In this document: one piece after another, positions 21,643 through 33,479 of the stretch
Position numbering within the stretch: position 1 is the first letter of the stretch
How the letters are laid out: each line of letters begins with the position of its first letter
Assembly (NCBI GenBank): GCA_965153355.1
Contig: OZ231126.1
Span: 91,946,001-92,010,000 of the forward strand
Direction: 5' to 3'
Length of the DNA stretch: 64,000 bases
Source: Flaccisagitta enflata
Lineage: Eukaryota > Chaetognatha > Sagittoidea > Aphragmophora
Translations under genes and position numbers: made by a program
The notes under the pieces: model-generated
The model's input: the letters and a program-made list of their open reading frames with translations, nothing else
Databases searched by the model: none
What the model was told of the DNA's origin: nothing

Positions 21643-21927
21643 AGTGCGTCCTCGCACTTTATAAGAGGCCATGTCCGTCGGTTGGTTGGTTGGTCGGTCG
21701 GTCACGCAAACGTTTGAAATGCGCAAAACGGCTGATTCTGACGTATTTCTTCATTCCTATCACCTTTCATGCCTCACCACATTCCTTTTCATTCATTCCT
21801 GCATTCCTTTTCATTCATTCCTGCATTCATTTTCATTCATTCATTCATTCATTCATCCATCAAAAACGTTCACTCACTAATTCCTAATCTAGCGAGGCGC
21901 ACTTATTGGCCTTCACTTAGCCTTGTT
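21643..21927 (+). repeat. Hairpin/GGTC dispersed repeat, GTGCG-arm subtype with ATTC microsatellite
   Basis: A perfect 5' hairpin AGTGCG-TCCT-CGCACT, a GGTT/GGTC tract, a (CATT)n expansion, then GAGGCGCACT (21894-21903) and the CCTTGTT end. The 3' arm matches this copy's own 5' stem rather than the family consensus. Confidence 0.65.
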
Positions 21928-22110
21928 AAAGATAAACTAAACAATTTACAATATCCAAAAATCTTTTTTTTCTTTTTTTTTGCGTTTTTTTTTTTGTTTT
22001 TTTTTCTCTCTTCGTTTGCTAAGTGAGGGCGTCTGATGATTGAAAGGCAGGCAACGCGTAATTTTGGGTGACGCAAAAGTGTTTTTGAGCAAAACTTGCT
22101 GCATTTTTTT

Positions 22111-22301
22111 AGTCGCGTGCTACGCGACTCTACACCCCGCTTTGTCGGTCCATCGGTCGGTCGGTCCGTCGGTCACATTTTACTTTTTTTGGGTTTTTGG
22201 GGTTTTTGGCCTCACCGCTCCTGCCTAAATGATCTGGTGACCTCAACTACAACCCCTGCCCACCCGCACGCGACTGGGGTAGCCGTGTATCCGGCCTTGT
22301 T
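22111..22301 (+). repeat. Hairpin/GGTC dispersed repeat, full-length reference copy
   Basis: A 191-bp copy with the 5' start AGTCGCGTGC, its immediate partner CGCGACT, the GGTC tract, all central blocks, the 3' arm GCACGCGACT (the exact reverse complement of the start) and the end GTATCCGGCCTTGTT. I used it as the family reference. Confidence 0.85.
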
Positions 22302-22990
22302 TTAATGGAAAACCAGTTTTTTGAAGTAAGGTTCAGCGTTTTCTTAATTTTAAGGCTTTTTTTCAAGCTCAATCGTTCTTAACCTGTTCTTACAGTTGTA
22401 GCATTGAAAGTTCCTTATACTTATTGTAAGCTATTCATGGTCAATGAGATTAACATGATTAATTCTTGGTTCTTACCAATTCATCTTTTTTACATTATAA
22501 TATTAAAGGAGTTAAAAATTGGTCAAAATATTTGGGTTGGAGAATTCTGTGCAATGTTTTTCGTCTGGGCCCAGAATGCTGAAACTCGGCATGTTTTTGG
22601 GATTTTCCCATTTTTTTACCAAATCTGAAGCTGATATTCTTAAACTTAGTTGTAAGACTGAATAAAACAAAATACAAACAAAATACAGCGTGTAGTAAAC
22701 GCTGTTACTGTCCCTGCCGACTCACATAATAGCCCCCGTCTACCCACATTGATGGGCAAAAGTTATCCTGAAAGAATTACACAAAACTTACGAAGTTCAC
22801 ATCAACGCCATCATTTTAGAATGAAGCTTGTGAAATATTCTTGCGAGACAGTCCTCAGAGACAGATTACAACCCATTCACACGTAACAGAGGATCCGCCA
22901 TGGGAACACTTTCGAATTTTCGTCTCTGCACGCGTGGGCGGGTGGAAATGGACATGAACTACGACATACACACGACGCCCACCACGACTT
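22302..22990. other. Presumed 5' part of the first PSKH1-like intron
   Basis: This lies immediately downstream of the splice donor at 22987-22992 on the minus strand. It is AT-rich with no coding signal. The intron should continue towards lower coordinates, and no acceptor could be assigned. Confidence 0.55.
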
Positions 22991-22992
22991 AC

Positions 22993-24063
22993 TTCGCCAG
23001 TGTACGAATAGTCGACTTTCATGATATGGCGATATAACCGCGTTCGATTTTCGTCATCGAACGGCATGGTCCCTGAGAGAAGAATGAATGAGATGACGCC
23101 CATGGCCCACAGGTCGACGGCGCAAGAGTAAGGCTTTCGCGCGAGAATCTCGGGCGCGATATACTCGGGCGTGCCGCACGTGGTAGTCATGAGGCCGTCT
23201 TCGCCGGGCTTCCGCGTCGCCGAAAGCCCAAAGTCGGTAATCATAATCTTGGAATCGTTGCCGGGGTGATAATAAAGCAAGTTCTCCGGTTTCAAGTCCC
23301 GATGCGTGATGCCCAATGCGTGGAGGTATTTTAACCCGTCGAGGGCCATGTGCACGACTCGCGTGGCGTCTCTTTCCGTGAACGTCCCTTTGGCCACGAT
23401 ACGATCGAACAATTCCCCGCCCGTCGCCAACTCCATCACCATATACACGCGATCCTGACTCTCGAACACTTCGATCAGTTGGATGATGTTGGTGTGTCGT
23501 ACGCGACGTAAAACACTCAGCTCCGTTTCGAACACGGCGCGTCCCTCGCGTTTTTCGATCATCTTGATGGCGTACGGTTGTTTAGTGGAGCGATTCTCGA
23601 CGCGAACGACGCGCGAGAAAGACCCTTTTCCGATGAGCGCTTTGATGTCGTAACGCGCCGTGACCCGCGGATCGAAGCGCGCCCGATATTTGGCAACTTT
23701 CGTCTTTGGTTGTTTACTACCCGCCACACTTCCGGGTTGATTCACGGCGGTCGGCGGATGACTTCCGGCAGCGGACGTCGTCGTCGCGACACCGCCGCCG
23801 ACGTTGGAAGCGGGTGGATGAGAAGGTGGTGAATGATGCGCGGCCGCTGTCGTCGTCGTCGTCGTCGTCTTGAGCGACTTCTTCGCCGCGGCGGTAGCGT
23901 CGAGTTGTTGTTGCGGCTGAGCGTGATCCGAAGAGGAGACGGAATCTCCGAGTTTAGAGCTTGGAGGAGCGTACACGTGCTCGATATAATATTGGTTGTT
24001 GTCGGGAGCGTCGGGCGCCAACTTGGCCCCGCCCACCGACAACTTACAGCATGACCACATCAC
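22993..24063 (-). CDS. PSKH1: PSKH1-like serine/threonine kinase, first coding exon (partial)
   Basis: This exon encodes 357 residues of a CaMK-group protein kinase. Residues 1-120 are a low-complexity linker (Thr, Ala, Pro, His, Ser) after a cysteine pair in MMWSCCK. From residue 122 the PSKH1 signature starts (VAKYRARFDPRVTARYDIKA). Kinase landmarks are the glycine loop IGKGSFSRV (144-152), lysine K167 in YAIK, a helix-C glutamate near 181, HRDLKPEN (254-261), DFG (277-279), the activation segment ending CGTPEYIAPE (296-305) and DLWAMGV (317-323). The frame runs on past residue 357, but GGC GAA is followed by GTAAGT, a consensus donor in phase 0, and the sequence after it is not kinase-like. 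Subdomains X-XI must lie on later exons, which I could not find in this window. PSKH1 is known as a Golgi and nuclear-speckle-associated kinase; vertebrate forms start Met-Gly and are lipid-modified, whereas this start lacks Gly2 and keeps only Cys5-Cys6. The second Met is an alternative start. Confidence 0.9.
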
Positions 24064-24340
24064 GAAGGTGACAAACTATAATTAGTTTTCGTCTCCATCG
24101 TCTCTTCACACCTCCGTCTAGAGGCTTATTATACTAACACGCGTCGCTTTTTCTTGTCATTGTCAATGGCGTTGATAACACACCTAGTTAAGGAGATAAG
24201 TTTCATCAGAGTTGGCGAGAGCCGGGCCCCTTGAAGTTGACGATATCAAGGAAAGCCCCACGCGTACGTCACATGCACGAAGTAAGACAAAGGGCGCCGT
24301 TTTCTTTAGTCTGTAGTTTTTTTTTTTCCTTCTGTCGCGA
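24064..24340 (-). promoter_or_regulatory. Probable promoter/5' UTR of the PSKH1-like gene
   Basis: The CpG-rich composition of the exon fades through this segment. It includes a TGACGTACGCG-type CRE-like site (plus-strand ACGCGTACGTCA near 24258-24270) upstream of the start on the minus strand. No TATA box is clear. The assignment rests on position and composition only. Confidence 0.35.
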
Positions 24341-24761
24341 TCACTTTCTCCATCAGATTCCGTAGCAGTTAATCATTGTGCGTCAATCTGCGAGGAAAAA
24401 AAGTCATGAGGCAAAAACCGTTAATCAATGGAGAATATGGGTGAACAAAAGATTGTTGTGTGGTTGCCGTTACAACAGGATTCGTGCCCATTGTGTTGGA
24501 GATCATGGATGTAAATTGATGTGTTGGTGCCGTTATGACAAAAATCGTGCCATCTACTTACCTCACACTGCCTGCTCTCCCCCCCCTTCCCCCCTTTGAG
24601 TGAACCAGACTGAAGATAGCGCAACGATAAAGGGAATAATTAAGAATAGGATAGACACATAGCGATCTTTTTGCTCATTCATATCAATTTAAGAAACCGT
24701 TTGCATCTCCCATTTTTCTTGATATGCAAACTTAAGCTCTCTCCCTTGAGATTTCGGTAAA

Positions 24762-24898
24762 AACAAGGTCGGATACATGGCCATCAGTTGTGGACGGGTG
24801 GGCAGGGGCGGAAATGCGCATTTTCCCACTTTTCGACTCGATCATTAAGGACCGACGGACGGAGACAAAACCTCTTGTAGAGTTGCGTGTCCGCAACT
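24762..24898 (-). repeat. Hairpin/GGTC dispersed repeat, AGTTGCGG subtype
   Basis: On the minus strand the start is AGTTGCGGACACGCAACT and the 3' arm is GTCCACAACT. Both carry the AGTT/AACT change relative to the AGTC/GACT of other copies, so the arms have changed together. The end is GTATCCGACCTTGTT-like. Confidence 0.75.
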
Positions 24899-24946
24899 AA
24901 AAAGAAGTGGGTTCCTTCATATTTGCACAGGTAAAAAACTCTCAAA

Positions 24947-24949
<3 letters not shown>

Positions 24950-25042
<93 letters not shown>
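24950..25042. repeat. (GA)n microsatellite
   Basis: About 46 GA units. Confidence 0.97.
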
Positions 25043-25044
<2 letters not shown>

Positions 25045-25402
25045 TAAGAACATGAAAAAAAGAGGGAAGGAAGGTTAAAAAAAATCTATCATGCCACGCT
25101 GCATAACTTCGGTGTATAGACAGAGAGAGAAAGAGATGAAAAGACGAATTATATCAAAAATGGACGTTGGTAGTGGTAGAAAAAGATTGAGCGAAAATAA
25201 AAAATAACGAGGAGAGAAGGGGCGATGCGAAGTTGGAGAATTGGTGCACATCTCACCACCGCCGGGAGTTGGAAAAAAGAGGGCCCTCTATCTTTCTCCT
25301 TCGAGCTGGCCAACCAGATCATCGAGAGATGAATATGATTATGAAATGGATGAAAAAAGTTGGTCCTCTCACAGTTGCCAACTTCGTTTTTTCTCTAGGA
25401 TG

Positions 25403-25406
<4 letters not shown>

Positions 25407-25497
<91 letters not shown>
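25407..25497. repeat. (GA)n microsatellite
   Basis: About 45 GA units; the Arg-Glu frames through it are artefacts. Confidence 0.97.
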
Positions 25498-25498
<1 letters not shown>

Positions 25499-25499
25499 A

Positions 25500-26520
25500 A
25501 CAAAAAATAACAAAAATAAACTACTATCTAGATCAAAGTTATTGGGACAGAATCAGTTATATCAAAACAAATTAAAATTCTGATCAGCTTAAAACTGTTA
25601 AAAATTTCCTCTCCCTAGGAATGAATAGCAGACTGTCTTCAAAAATATTCACTTATCATAGGAGACATATTTTGAACTCAGCTTGGGTGTCCTTAAATTC
25701 TTGGCTTGGATTCTCATAAAATATTCTTGATTTCTTAAACCTATACTTTATAGATTCTATATAGAAATATATCAATTCTAATGATTAAAACAGTGGAACA
25801 CCACAACAGCACACCTATATGGCATATAATCTACAATCCCATAAGAGGTTTTGTAGTTACTTTTATATTGGCAACACAGCAGCTCCACTACAAAGCAAAG
25901 TTTTGCTGAGTCCCTTAAATGCGCAGTGGTAAAGCTTTACTGCAGTATTTAATTTATCTTAAGTCAAAATTTAGATCATTATTATACTTACAGAGCAAAG
26001 AATATATTGTCTATGTTCAACAAACAAGCCTAAAAATCAAGTTACTTTTTAAAGAAAAAATATCCAATTTTTAAAAAAAAATTTAAATGATAATAAAACG
26101 AATTATCTTGAAAGCCACCAAAATGAAATCCCAGTTTTAACATTCTCTTCTTTTATTTCAAAAATTTTAGCAATTCTCAGGCTTATAAATCTCTTACAAA
26201 ATAAAATCTGTTTCTCTTTTTGACGATATTCTTTTGATCAAGATAGTAAGACAAAGGAAAAAAAAAAAAGAGAATAAAAAGGAAAAACAATCAAAAAGAA
26301 AGAAAATAAATTGAAGATAATGCAGAGAAATAAAAAGGAATAAAAAATGAGAAAGAAAAGGAGAAATAAAAAGGTAAAAAAAAAGACTTCAAAAGTAAGT
26401 TTAAAAGTTTAAAGAATAAAACTCATGAAAGGTATTAAAATGAGAGTGAGAAAGAAAAAATGAAGAAGGAAATATCAAACTATTTCAAAAAAAAAATTTG
26501 AAAATGAAATAAAGAGAAAT
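25500..26520. other. Unassigned AT-rich sequence grading into A/G-rich DNA
   Basis: No gene seen. From about 26250 the plus strand becomes AAAG/GAAA-rich and leads into the long GA array. Confidence 0.5.
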
Positions 26521-26737
<217 letters not shown>

Positions 26738-27063
26738 CGCGCTATTTTCTTTTAGAGAACTATCTTTGAAATGGAGCTACGTATTTTGCTAGATTAGCTG
26801 CATACTCAAACATTCTTTATATCATTATTGATATCGAAATTGATCTAAGTATAAATCAAATTAATTCATGAGCAAGCAGGAATTAATAGCCAAAAGTATC
26901 ATCGCTATCATCAGTGAAAAATTTCATCATTTGTTTACCAGCGATATCCTAATTTATAGTGATACTAGTAAGAAAACGATGTACTATCTTTTCATAGAAA
27001 GGTAAATCAATATATTCTGTCAATCCGAAACCTTGGGATGTTTTAGAATTACTTTCTTTTTTT

Positions 27064-27184
27064 CATAAGAACGTCTTCTTTTTTCGAATCCTTCAAAAGA
27101 GATAGCTACTAATAAAATAACTACAGTGTTCTTAACTCTAGGGCATTTTGAGGCTTTGATGTTCTTATAAACTAGGTTCTCATA
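27064..27184. mobile_element. ~121-bp MITE-like repeat (second copy)
   Basis: Diverged copy of 18042-18164, with termini CATAAGAAC and GTTCTCATA and the same internal order (GATAGCTACTAATA, ATAACTACA, GGGCATTTTGA, CTAGGTTCT). Confidence 0.65.
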
Positions 27185-27274
27185 AAAAAAAAAGTGTACT
27201 CAGAAGTGAGATCTTGGAAATGATTGATCTTATAAAAATGAGATAAAGATGAAAAGAATGGCAGACAGACAGAA

Positions 27275-27448
<174 letters not shown>

Positions 27449-27534
27449 ACCACTGAGGGAGGAGGAGGTGACAATTAAATTTCAAGAAGAAAGAGAACAA
27501 CTCCGATAAGGAAGAGTATTCTTCCTAGGAAATG

Positions 27535-27538
<4 letters not shown>

Positions 27539-27625
<87 letters not shown>
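27539..27625. repeat. (GA)n microsatellite
   Basis: About 43 GA units. Confidence 0.97.
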
Positions 27626-27627
<2 letters not shown>

Positions 27628-27970
27628 GAGATAGGCGGTGAAGAGGCCCTCAAGAAATAACTCATCCGCCAACAAAAATCCACTTCAAAGCTAGATATAA
27701 AATCCCGAATGTTAAAAAAACCAATATGCACATGATCTTGGCCATGTAATCATTCCTGAGCCAACGCAACTGAAAATCTACCTGCTCAAAAACCAACTAA
27801 CACGTTTACCCCCGATTTGAGAGACCGACGAGACAAACATATAAATCATAGAAATATTTCCATATTAAAATCAGAAAATTTTACTTGCTCCCACTTCGAT
27901 TTCTTTTTCTTGCCGAGAGCGGAGGAATATTTTTTTTTCTACTCGCGCAAGTGTTAAAAGTGGATCGAGT

Positions 27971-27981
27971 GAGAGAGAGAA

Positions 27982-28068
<87 letters not shown>
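27971..28068. repeat. (GA)n microsatellite
   Basis: About 48 GA units with two AAAG interruptions at the left. Confidence 0.97.
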
Positions 28069-28073
<5 letters not shown>

Positions 28074-28156
28074 AAAGGAGGAGAGGGGGAGAAGATGGGG
28101 AAGTGAAGGAGAAGAGAGGGAAGTGAAGGAGAAGAGAGGGAAGTGGAGGAGAAGAA

Positions 28157-28653
28157 GTCATCCAAGGATCGCACATGGTCAGCGGTACCCGATGCCCTGC
28201 TTGGAGTGATTGGCTGAAGAAATAAAGTGAGAGCAGGGCAGCGGCCCCCAAAGGCCGATGTTCTGTAGGACACAGGGGTGAATTTCCATACGTCCCGATA
28301 GGGCATATTTGAGGCCTTATTAGCAATTTTCCATGATATTCAATGGGAATTTTGCATTTTTTCAATTTCTTATCAATTTGCCATATTATTCAGTGGGAAT
28401 TTTACATTTTTCTTTGTTCTCATCAATTTTTTATGTTATTCAATGGGATACATGCATTTTTTTTGCTTTTTTATAAATTTTCCATGTAATTCATCGGGAA
28501 GTTTGCATTTTGACATTTTCCCATGTTATCCGATGAGAATTTGAGGCTTGGAAAGCTTCAGGGGGGGACGGAAGGACGGACGGAAGACTAGATGGACGTA
28601 TGGAAATTCACCCCTTTGTCCTACAGGACATCGGCCCTTTGGGGCCGCTGCCC
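28157..28653. mobile_element. Foldback element, 'TTATTCAATGGGAA' core
   Basis: Arms 28236-28287 and 28602-28653 pair with a few mismatches. The core (28310-28545) repeats CCATGTTATTCAATGGGA-type units, then a GGAC tract precedes the right arm. The 5S-like flank lies at 28157-28235. It has the same plan as 18289-18845. Confidence 0.8.
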
Positions 28654-28654
28654 A

Positions 28655-28880
28655 AAAAGAGAAGAAAAGGAGAAGGAAAATAAGAGACGCCTGCAAAGAG
28701 AGGAAGGGGAAAAAATGGGCAGGGTGATGGGACAGATAGATGGAAAGGGAGAGTAGAAGGGAAAGGGAGAGTAGAAGGGAAAGGGAGAGTAGAAGGGAAA
28801 GGGAGAGAATAAGGGGAGGGACCGAATGAATGAAGGAGACAGCCAGAAAAGGACAAGAAAGACATAGGGAGAGAAAAGGG
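28655..28880. repeat. G/A-rich low-complexity DNA with short GGGAAAGGGAGAGTAGAA repeats
   Basis: Three or four copies of an 18-bp unit lie at about 28740-28805 within purine-rich sequence. Confidence 0.7.
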
Positions 28881-29412
28881 AACTAGTCATCCAAGGATCG
28901 CACATGGTCAGCGGTACCCGATGCCTTGCTTGGAGTGATTAGCTGCAAAAGTAGAGTGAGAGCAGGGCCGATGTCCTGTAGGCAGGCTTGAGCTATATGG
29001 CACGCTTGGCGCGATCGTGGGATATTTTCGCCAGTTATATCTTAGCATTACTTATGGGATTTTCCTTTACAGTATTGCCTGATTTTGCTGATTATGTGCA
29101 ATGATCACATCGATGTACTCTTTCAGTCCAGATTTGTGGCAGGGATACGTTTTATGAACAACATACTGGGAAAAAGAAAGGGAATAGGAAATCGATTTAC
29201 TGAAAAATGAGTGATAAAAATTGTCAAGAGGTTCTGCGAAAAATTCTTAATCTGCTTCCAGATGAAATTTTTTGCATTTCCAAAAACATGGCTCTTTTCT
29301 TATGTGTCTTTGGACGAGAGCCATGTTTTTAGTTTTTTGAAAAAGTCATTTTCTATGCAAATTAAGAATTTTTCGTGAGGCTTGTCTAGTGATAAAAGAG
29401 AATTTTCTTTAG

Positions 29413-29617
29413 AACAAGGCTGGATACACGGCTACCCCAGTCGCGTGGGGGTGGGCAGGGGCTGTATTTGAGGTCACTTAATCATTAGGGCAGGAGCAGT
29501 AAGGCCAAAGACCGCAAAAACAAAAAAAAAAGTAAAGTATGACGGACAGACCAACGGACGGACAGACGGACCAACGGACCAACAAAGTGGGTTGTAGAGT
29601 CGCGTAGCACGCGACTA
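29413..29617 (-). repeat. Hairpin/GGTC dispersed repeat inside the hAT-like element
   Basis: Full-length minus-strand copy: starts AGTCGCGTGCTACGCGACT, ends CCACGCGACTGGGGTAGCC...GGCCTTGTT with short divergence. Confidence 0.8.
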
Positions 29618-29889
29618 AGAAGTGGTCTTTTTACCCACAAATCGATACTGTTTACATTATAAACGTCATCCCCATGATATTTCCATGCAAATTCTCAACC
29701 AAACGACACATCCACATGTTCTGGGTAGCTCAATGAAGGCGTTTGATCGATTTATCTACTGAGTGAAAAACTGGCTGTGGCAGTGAAAATCTCATATTCA
29801 AAGATACTGTATCATATAGCCTTTTGGGGTACTGTTTTCGAATTCGGTGATGTCTTCTGTTTTACTGACTTTCTAAGCGGGTTTTAATT

Positions 29890-29955
29890 TAGGGTTAGGG
29901 TAAGGGTTAGGGTTAGGGTTGGGGGTGGTTTTAGGGTTAGGGTTAGGGTCAGTGC
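29890..29955 (+). repeat. Interstitial telomere-like (TTAGGG)n tract
   Basis: About nine TTAGGG or near-TTAGGG units in two blocks separated by TTGGGGGTGGTT. This fits a TTAGGG-type animal telomere sequence. It lies within the 28983-30992 insertion, so it may have arrived with it. Confidence 0.8.
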
Positions 29956-30482
29956 TAGCATTAGGGCTAAGTGAGAGCTGGGTTAAATACATTTCAACCC
30001 GTATCTACTCAAATTAATTAAAGCTTCGCCCAAAAGGGAAAACCCGATAAAAACAAAAGATCAGTATCGTCTTCGAACTACAATACAATACTTCCCAGTA
30101 TTAGGACAATACAATACAATACTTATACAATACAATATCCATTAAAATTGTATAGAATACATTTTTTTTTTCATTTGACAAGAAGACATCAGTAATAATT
30201 ATTAATCATTTCAGAAAAAACCCATATTCTCAATCAACACAAAACTGTATTAAAACATATAAAGTTATTCGATCGATCTGAAACAATCACTTTTGTCTCT
30301 TGTGAAAGATATCTTTATAGTTTACAAGCAGAAAACGCAAAAATGTTTGTAGTTTCTTCAAAAAATAACAATTTCTATTTCTTAGAAAATTATAACGATG
30401 CAGTCTGAATACTGTAGAGCATTGTTCCAAGGATCAGAAGTTTTCTATGATGACTAAAAAATTTTCCTATCTTTTTTTATCA

Positions 30483-30487
<5 letters not shown>

Positions 30488-30565
<78 letters not shown>
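30488..30565. repeat. (CT)n microsatellite
   Basis: About 39 CT units. Confidence 0.97.
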
Positions 30566-30571
<6 letters not shown>

Positions 30572-31427
30572 ATTTTTAATCTACTTCCTCAACTTCCTTT
30601 TCATCCCTTTAGCTTTAAGCCACTGACTGCTACTCTCTTACTCCTCTTTTTCCTCTTTATTTATATATTCAACCCATTCAAATTTTTATAAGGTCCTCTT
30701 CCTCGTCTTTTCATTCCTCACCCACTCTTACCTCTAGCAAATCCTCCTCTTACTCTCCTTTGATCTCTTACTTTCTCTACTTTTTTTGTTCTCCCACAGA
30801 CCTTTGAATGCATTTTGTCTTCATCTCAGTCTTTCTCTCATACATTTTACTCTCCCCAGATCATCTTATTTGTAATATTGTATAGTATTGTATTGTATTA
30901 GAATTATTACAAAGCTAAATGTATTGGGAAAACCCTATACACAAGAATATTGTCAACCCAATATGAATACCCAACACAATCGCTCAGGCCTGCCTGTAGG
31001 ACACAGGGGTGAATTTCCAGACGTCCTTTTAGGCTTTTGGGGCTACTTTCCTTGTTATTCAATGAGAAGATAATATTTTTTTCCATTTCATTGTCAATTT
31101 CCCATTCTATTCAATCTGAAATTTGCATTTATTTTAAAATTTTGTCAATTTTCCATGTTATTCAATAGGGATTTCCTATATTTTTACCTTATAGTAAATT
31201 TTTCATGTTATTCAATGGGAGTTTCAATTTTTTTTCATTTCTTTATCAATTTTCTGTTATTCAATGGGAATTTTGCATTTCTTCAATTTTCCATGTTATT
31301 CAATGGGAACATGAGGCTCAGAAGCTTTGGCGAGGAGGAGACGGACGGACGAACGTCTGGAAATTCACCCCTGTGTCCTACAGGTCATCAGCCCTTTGGG
31401 GCCACTGCCCAAAAAGAGAATAGTCGC

Positions 31428-31973
31428 AAAAGCGTTAGATGGTCAGCGGTACCCGTGTCCTGCCTAAGTAGTTGGTGGTTGAAATTGAGAGGGGAGCAGG
31501 GCAGCGGCCCCAAAAGGTAGGGTGACCTATGCTTTCACACATATGGGGATTTTCTTCTCCTCCTCCTCCTCCTCCTCCTCCTCCATCCCTCCCCCTCAAA
31601 TCCCAATCTTGAAGCCCAAATTCTAGTCTCGAGGCCCAAATCTCAGTCTTGAGGCCCAAATCCCAGTCTCAAGGCCTAAATCCTAGCCTGGAGGCTGGCA
31701 TTTGGGCCTAAAGGCCGGGATCAGGGCCTCTTGGCTAAGATTTTAACCTTGAGACTGAGATTTGAGCTTCAAGACTGAAATCTAGGCCTCCAGATTAGGA
31801 TTTAGGCCTTGAAGCTAGGATTTGGGCCTTGAGGCAGGGATTAGGGCCTCAAAACTGGGATTTGGGACCCAAGACTGGGATTTGAGGGGGGGTACAAGGG
31901 GGAAGGAGGAGGAGGAGAAAATCCCCCATATGTGTGAAAACATAGGTCATCGACCCCTTTGGAGCCGCTGCCC
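31428..31973. mobile_element. Foldback element, 'GACTGGGATTTGGGCC' core, CATATGTGTG arm subtype
   Basis: The left arm from 31499 (GGGCAGCGGCCCCAAAAGG, then ACCTATG, TTTCACACATATGGGG) pairs with the right arm ending at 31973. The core is a set of about 20-bp units (GAGGCCCAAATCCCAGTCT) whose orientation flips near 31690, so the core too is largely self-complementary. A (CTC)n run sits at the left and a GGA run at the right. Confidence 0.75.
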
Positions 31974-32084
31974 AAAAAGGGGAAAAGGACCCAAAGAAAG
32001 CACATATGCATAAGAGTAGTTGCAAAAGCGTTAGGTCAGATGGTTCCCGACGCAATCCAGTTTGTACTAAGTAGTGAGATAGTA

Positions 32085-32573
32085 ACTAGTCATCCAAGGA
32101 TCGCACATGGTCTGCGGTACCCGATGCCCTGCTGAGAGTGATCCATTGAAGAAGTGGAGTGAGAGCAGGGCAGCGGCCTCAAAGGGTCAATGTCCTGTAA
32201 AACACAAGGGGGAATTTCCAGACATCCTGAGGGGGAATATTGCAGGCCTTTGATGACTTATTCAGGCAACTGAAGGCATAATTGAAAGCTGGAGGGCAGA
32301 ATTAAGGCTTGGAGAGCAGATTTGAGGTTTGGAGGGCAAATTTGAGCTACGGAGGGTTGATTTGATGCTTAGAGGGCTAATTGAAGGTCTGGAGGTCAGA
32401 TTTGAGGGGGGGCTGATTTGAAGCCTGGAAAGCTGATTTGAGGCCTGGAGGGTTAAATTGAGGGCTGGGAGGGCAAATTTGAGACCTTGATGGCCAATGA
32501 GGGGGGGGACAGACGGAAGTCTGGCAATACCCCTTGTGTTCTACAGGACATCAGCCCTTTGGGGCCGCTGCCC
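32085..32573. mobile_element. Foldback element, 'GGAGGGCTGATTTGAGG' core
   Basis: The left arm 32168-32219 pairs with the right arm ending at 32573 (CTTTGGGGCCGCTGCCC). The core (32230-32500) repeats a 20-22-bp GGAGGGC(T/A)GATTTGAGGC unit. The 5S-like flank lies at 32092-32167. Confidence 0.75.
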
Positions 32574-32814
32574 AAAAAGGGCAATGCAACGGCCTTAAAG
32601 TAAGTATTTGCATAAGATATTGAAACACTTTCCGGAGCCTCTCAAGACCATGATTTTCGGATTCCCCATCGACAATACTGCAGACTAGCTGAAAATGGCA
32701 TATTTTTTGCAATTTTGAAGCATCTTTTGTCTGTTCAGATCACAAGACTATCTAGTGAATATCTAGTGAATATTTTGCAGTCCATCTTTTCCATCAATAG
32801 AAATAGAATTGCTT

Positions 32815-33175
<361 letters not shown>

Positions 33176-33189
33176 ACCACCAAATTTTA

Positions 33190-33463
33190 CTTTGAAGCCG
33201 GGATTTGGGCCTAGATGATGGGATTTTGGACTAGAGCATGGGATTTGAGGCTCGAGCATGAGATTTGCGCATTAGGGCCAGGATTTGAGCCTCAAGACTG
33301 GGATTTGGGCCTCAAGGCTGGGATTCAGAACTTGAGGCTGGGATTTGGTCCTGGAGGCTAGGATTTGAGCCATGAGGCTGGGGGGGTGACGGATGTAGGA
33401 GAAAGAGAAAATTCCCAATATGTGTGCAAGCATAGGTCATCAACCCCTTTGACGCTGCTGCCC
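33190..33463 (+). mobile_element. Foldback element fragment, 'GGCTGGGATTTGGGCCT' core (right end only)
   Basis: Core units of about 20 bp (for example GGGATTTGGGCCTCAAGGCT) lead to a right arm with CATAGGTCATCAACCCCTTT and GCTGCCC. It is of the same subtype as 31428-31973. The left arm is missing. Confidence 0.65.
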
Positions 33464-33479
33464 AAAAAGAATAAACTCC

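Larger units (their letters stand above)
28983..30992. mobile_element. 2,010-bp hAT-like non-autonomous element
   Basis: The termini CAGGCTTGAGC and GCTCAGGCCTG are inverted repeats with one mismatch. The 8-bp direct repeat CCTGTAGG flanks both sides (28975-28982 and 30993-31000), and removing the insert restores a foldback element. It holds no transposase frame but contains a hairpin/GGTC repeat, a telomeric-like tract and a CT microsatellite. Confidence 0.85.
28884..31410. mobile_element. Foldback element split by a hAT-like insertion
   Basis: The left part (28884-28982: 5S-like flank, AGCAGGGC-CGATGTCCTGTAGG) and the right part (30993-31410: CCTGTAGGACACAGGGGTG, TTATTCAATGGGAA core, GGAC tract and right arm ending at 31410) join into one element when 28983-30992 is removed with one copy of the 8-bp duplication. 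The left arm has an internal deletion, losing the GGCCCCAAAGG block. Confidence 0.8.

Noticed and set aside
22855-22992. Extension of the kinase frame beyond residue 357
   Set aside because: The residues after the GTAAGT donor lose all kinase similarity, so this part is taken as intron.
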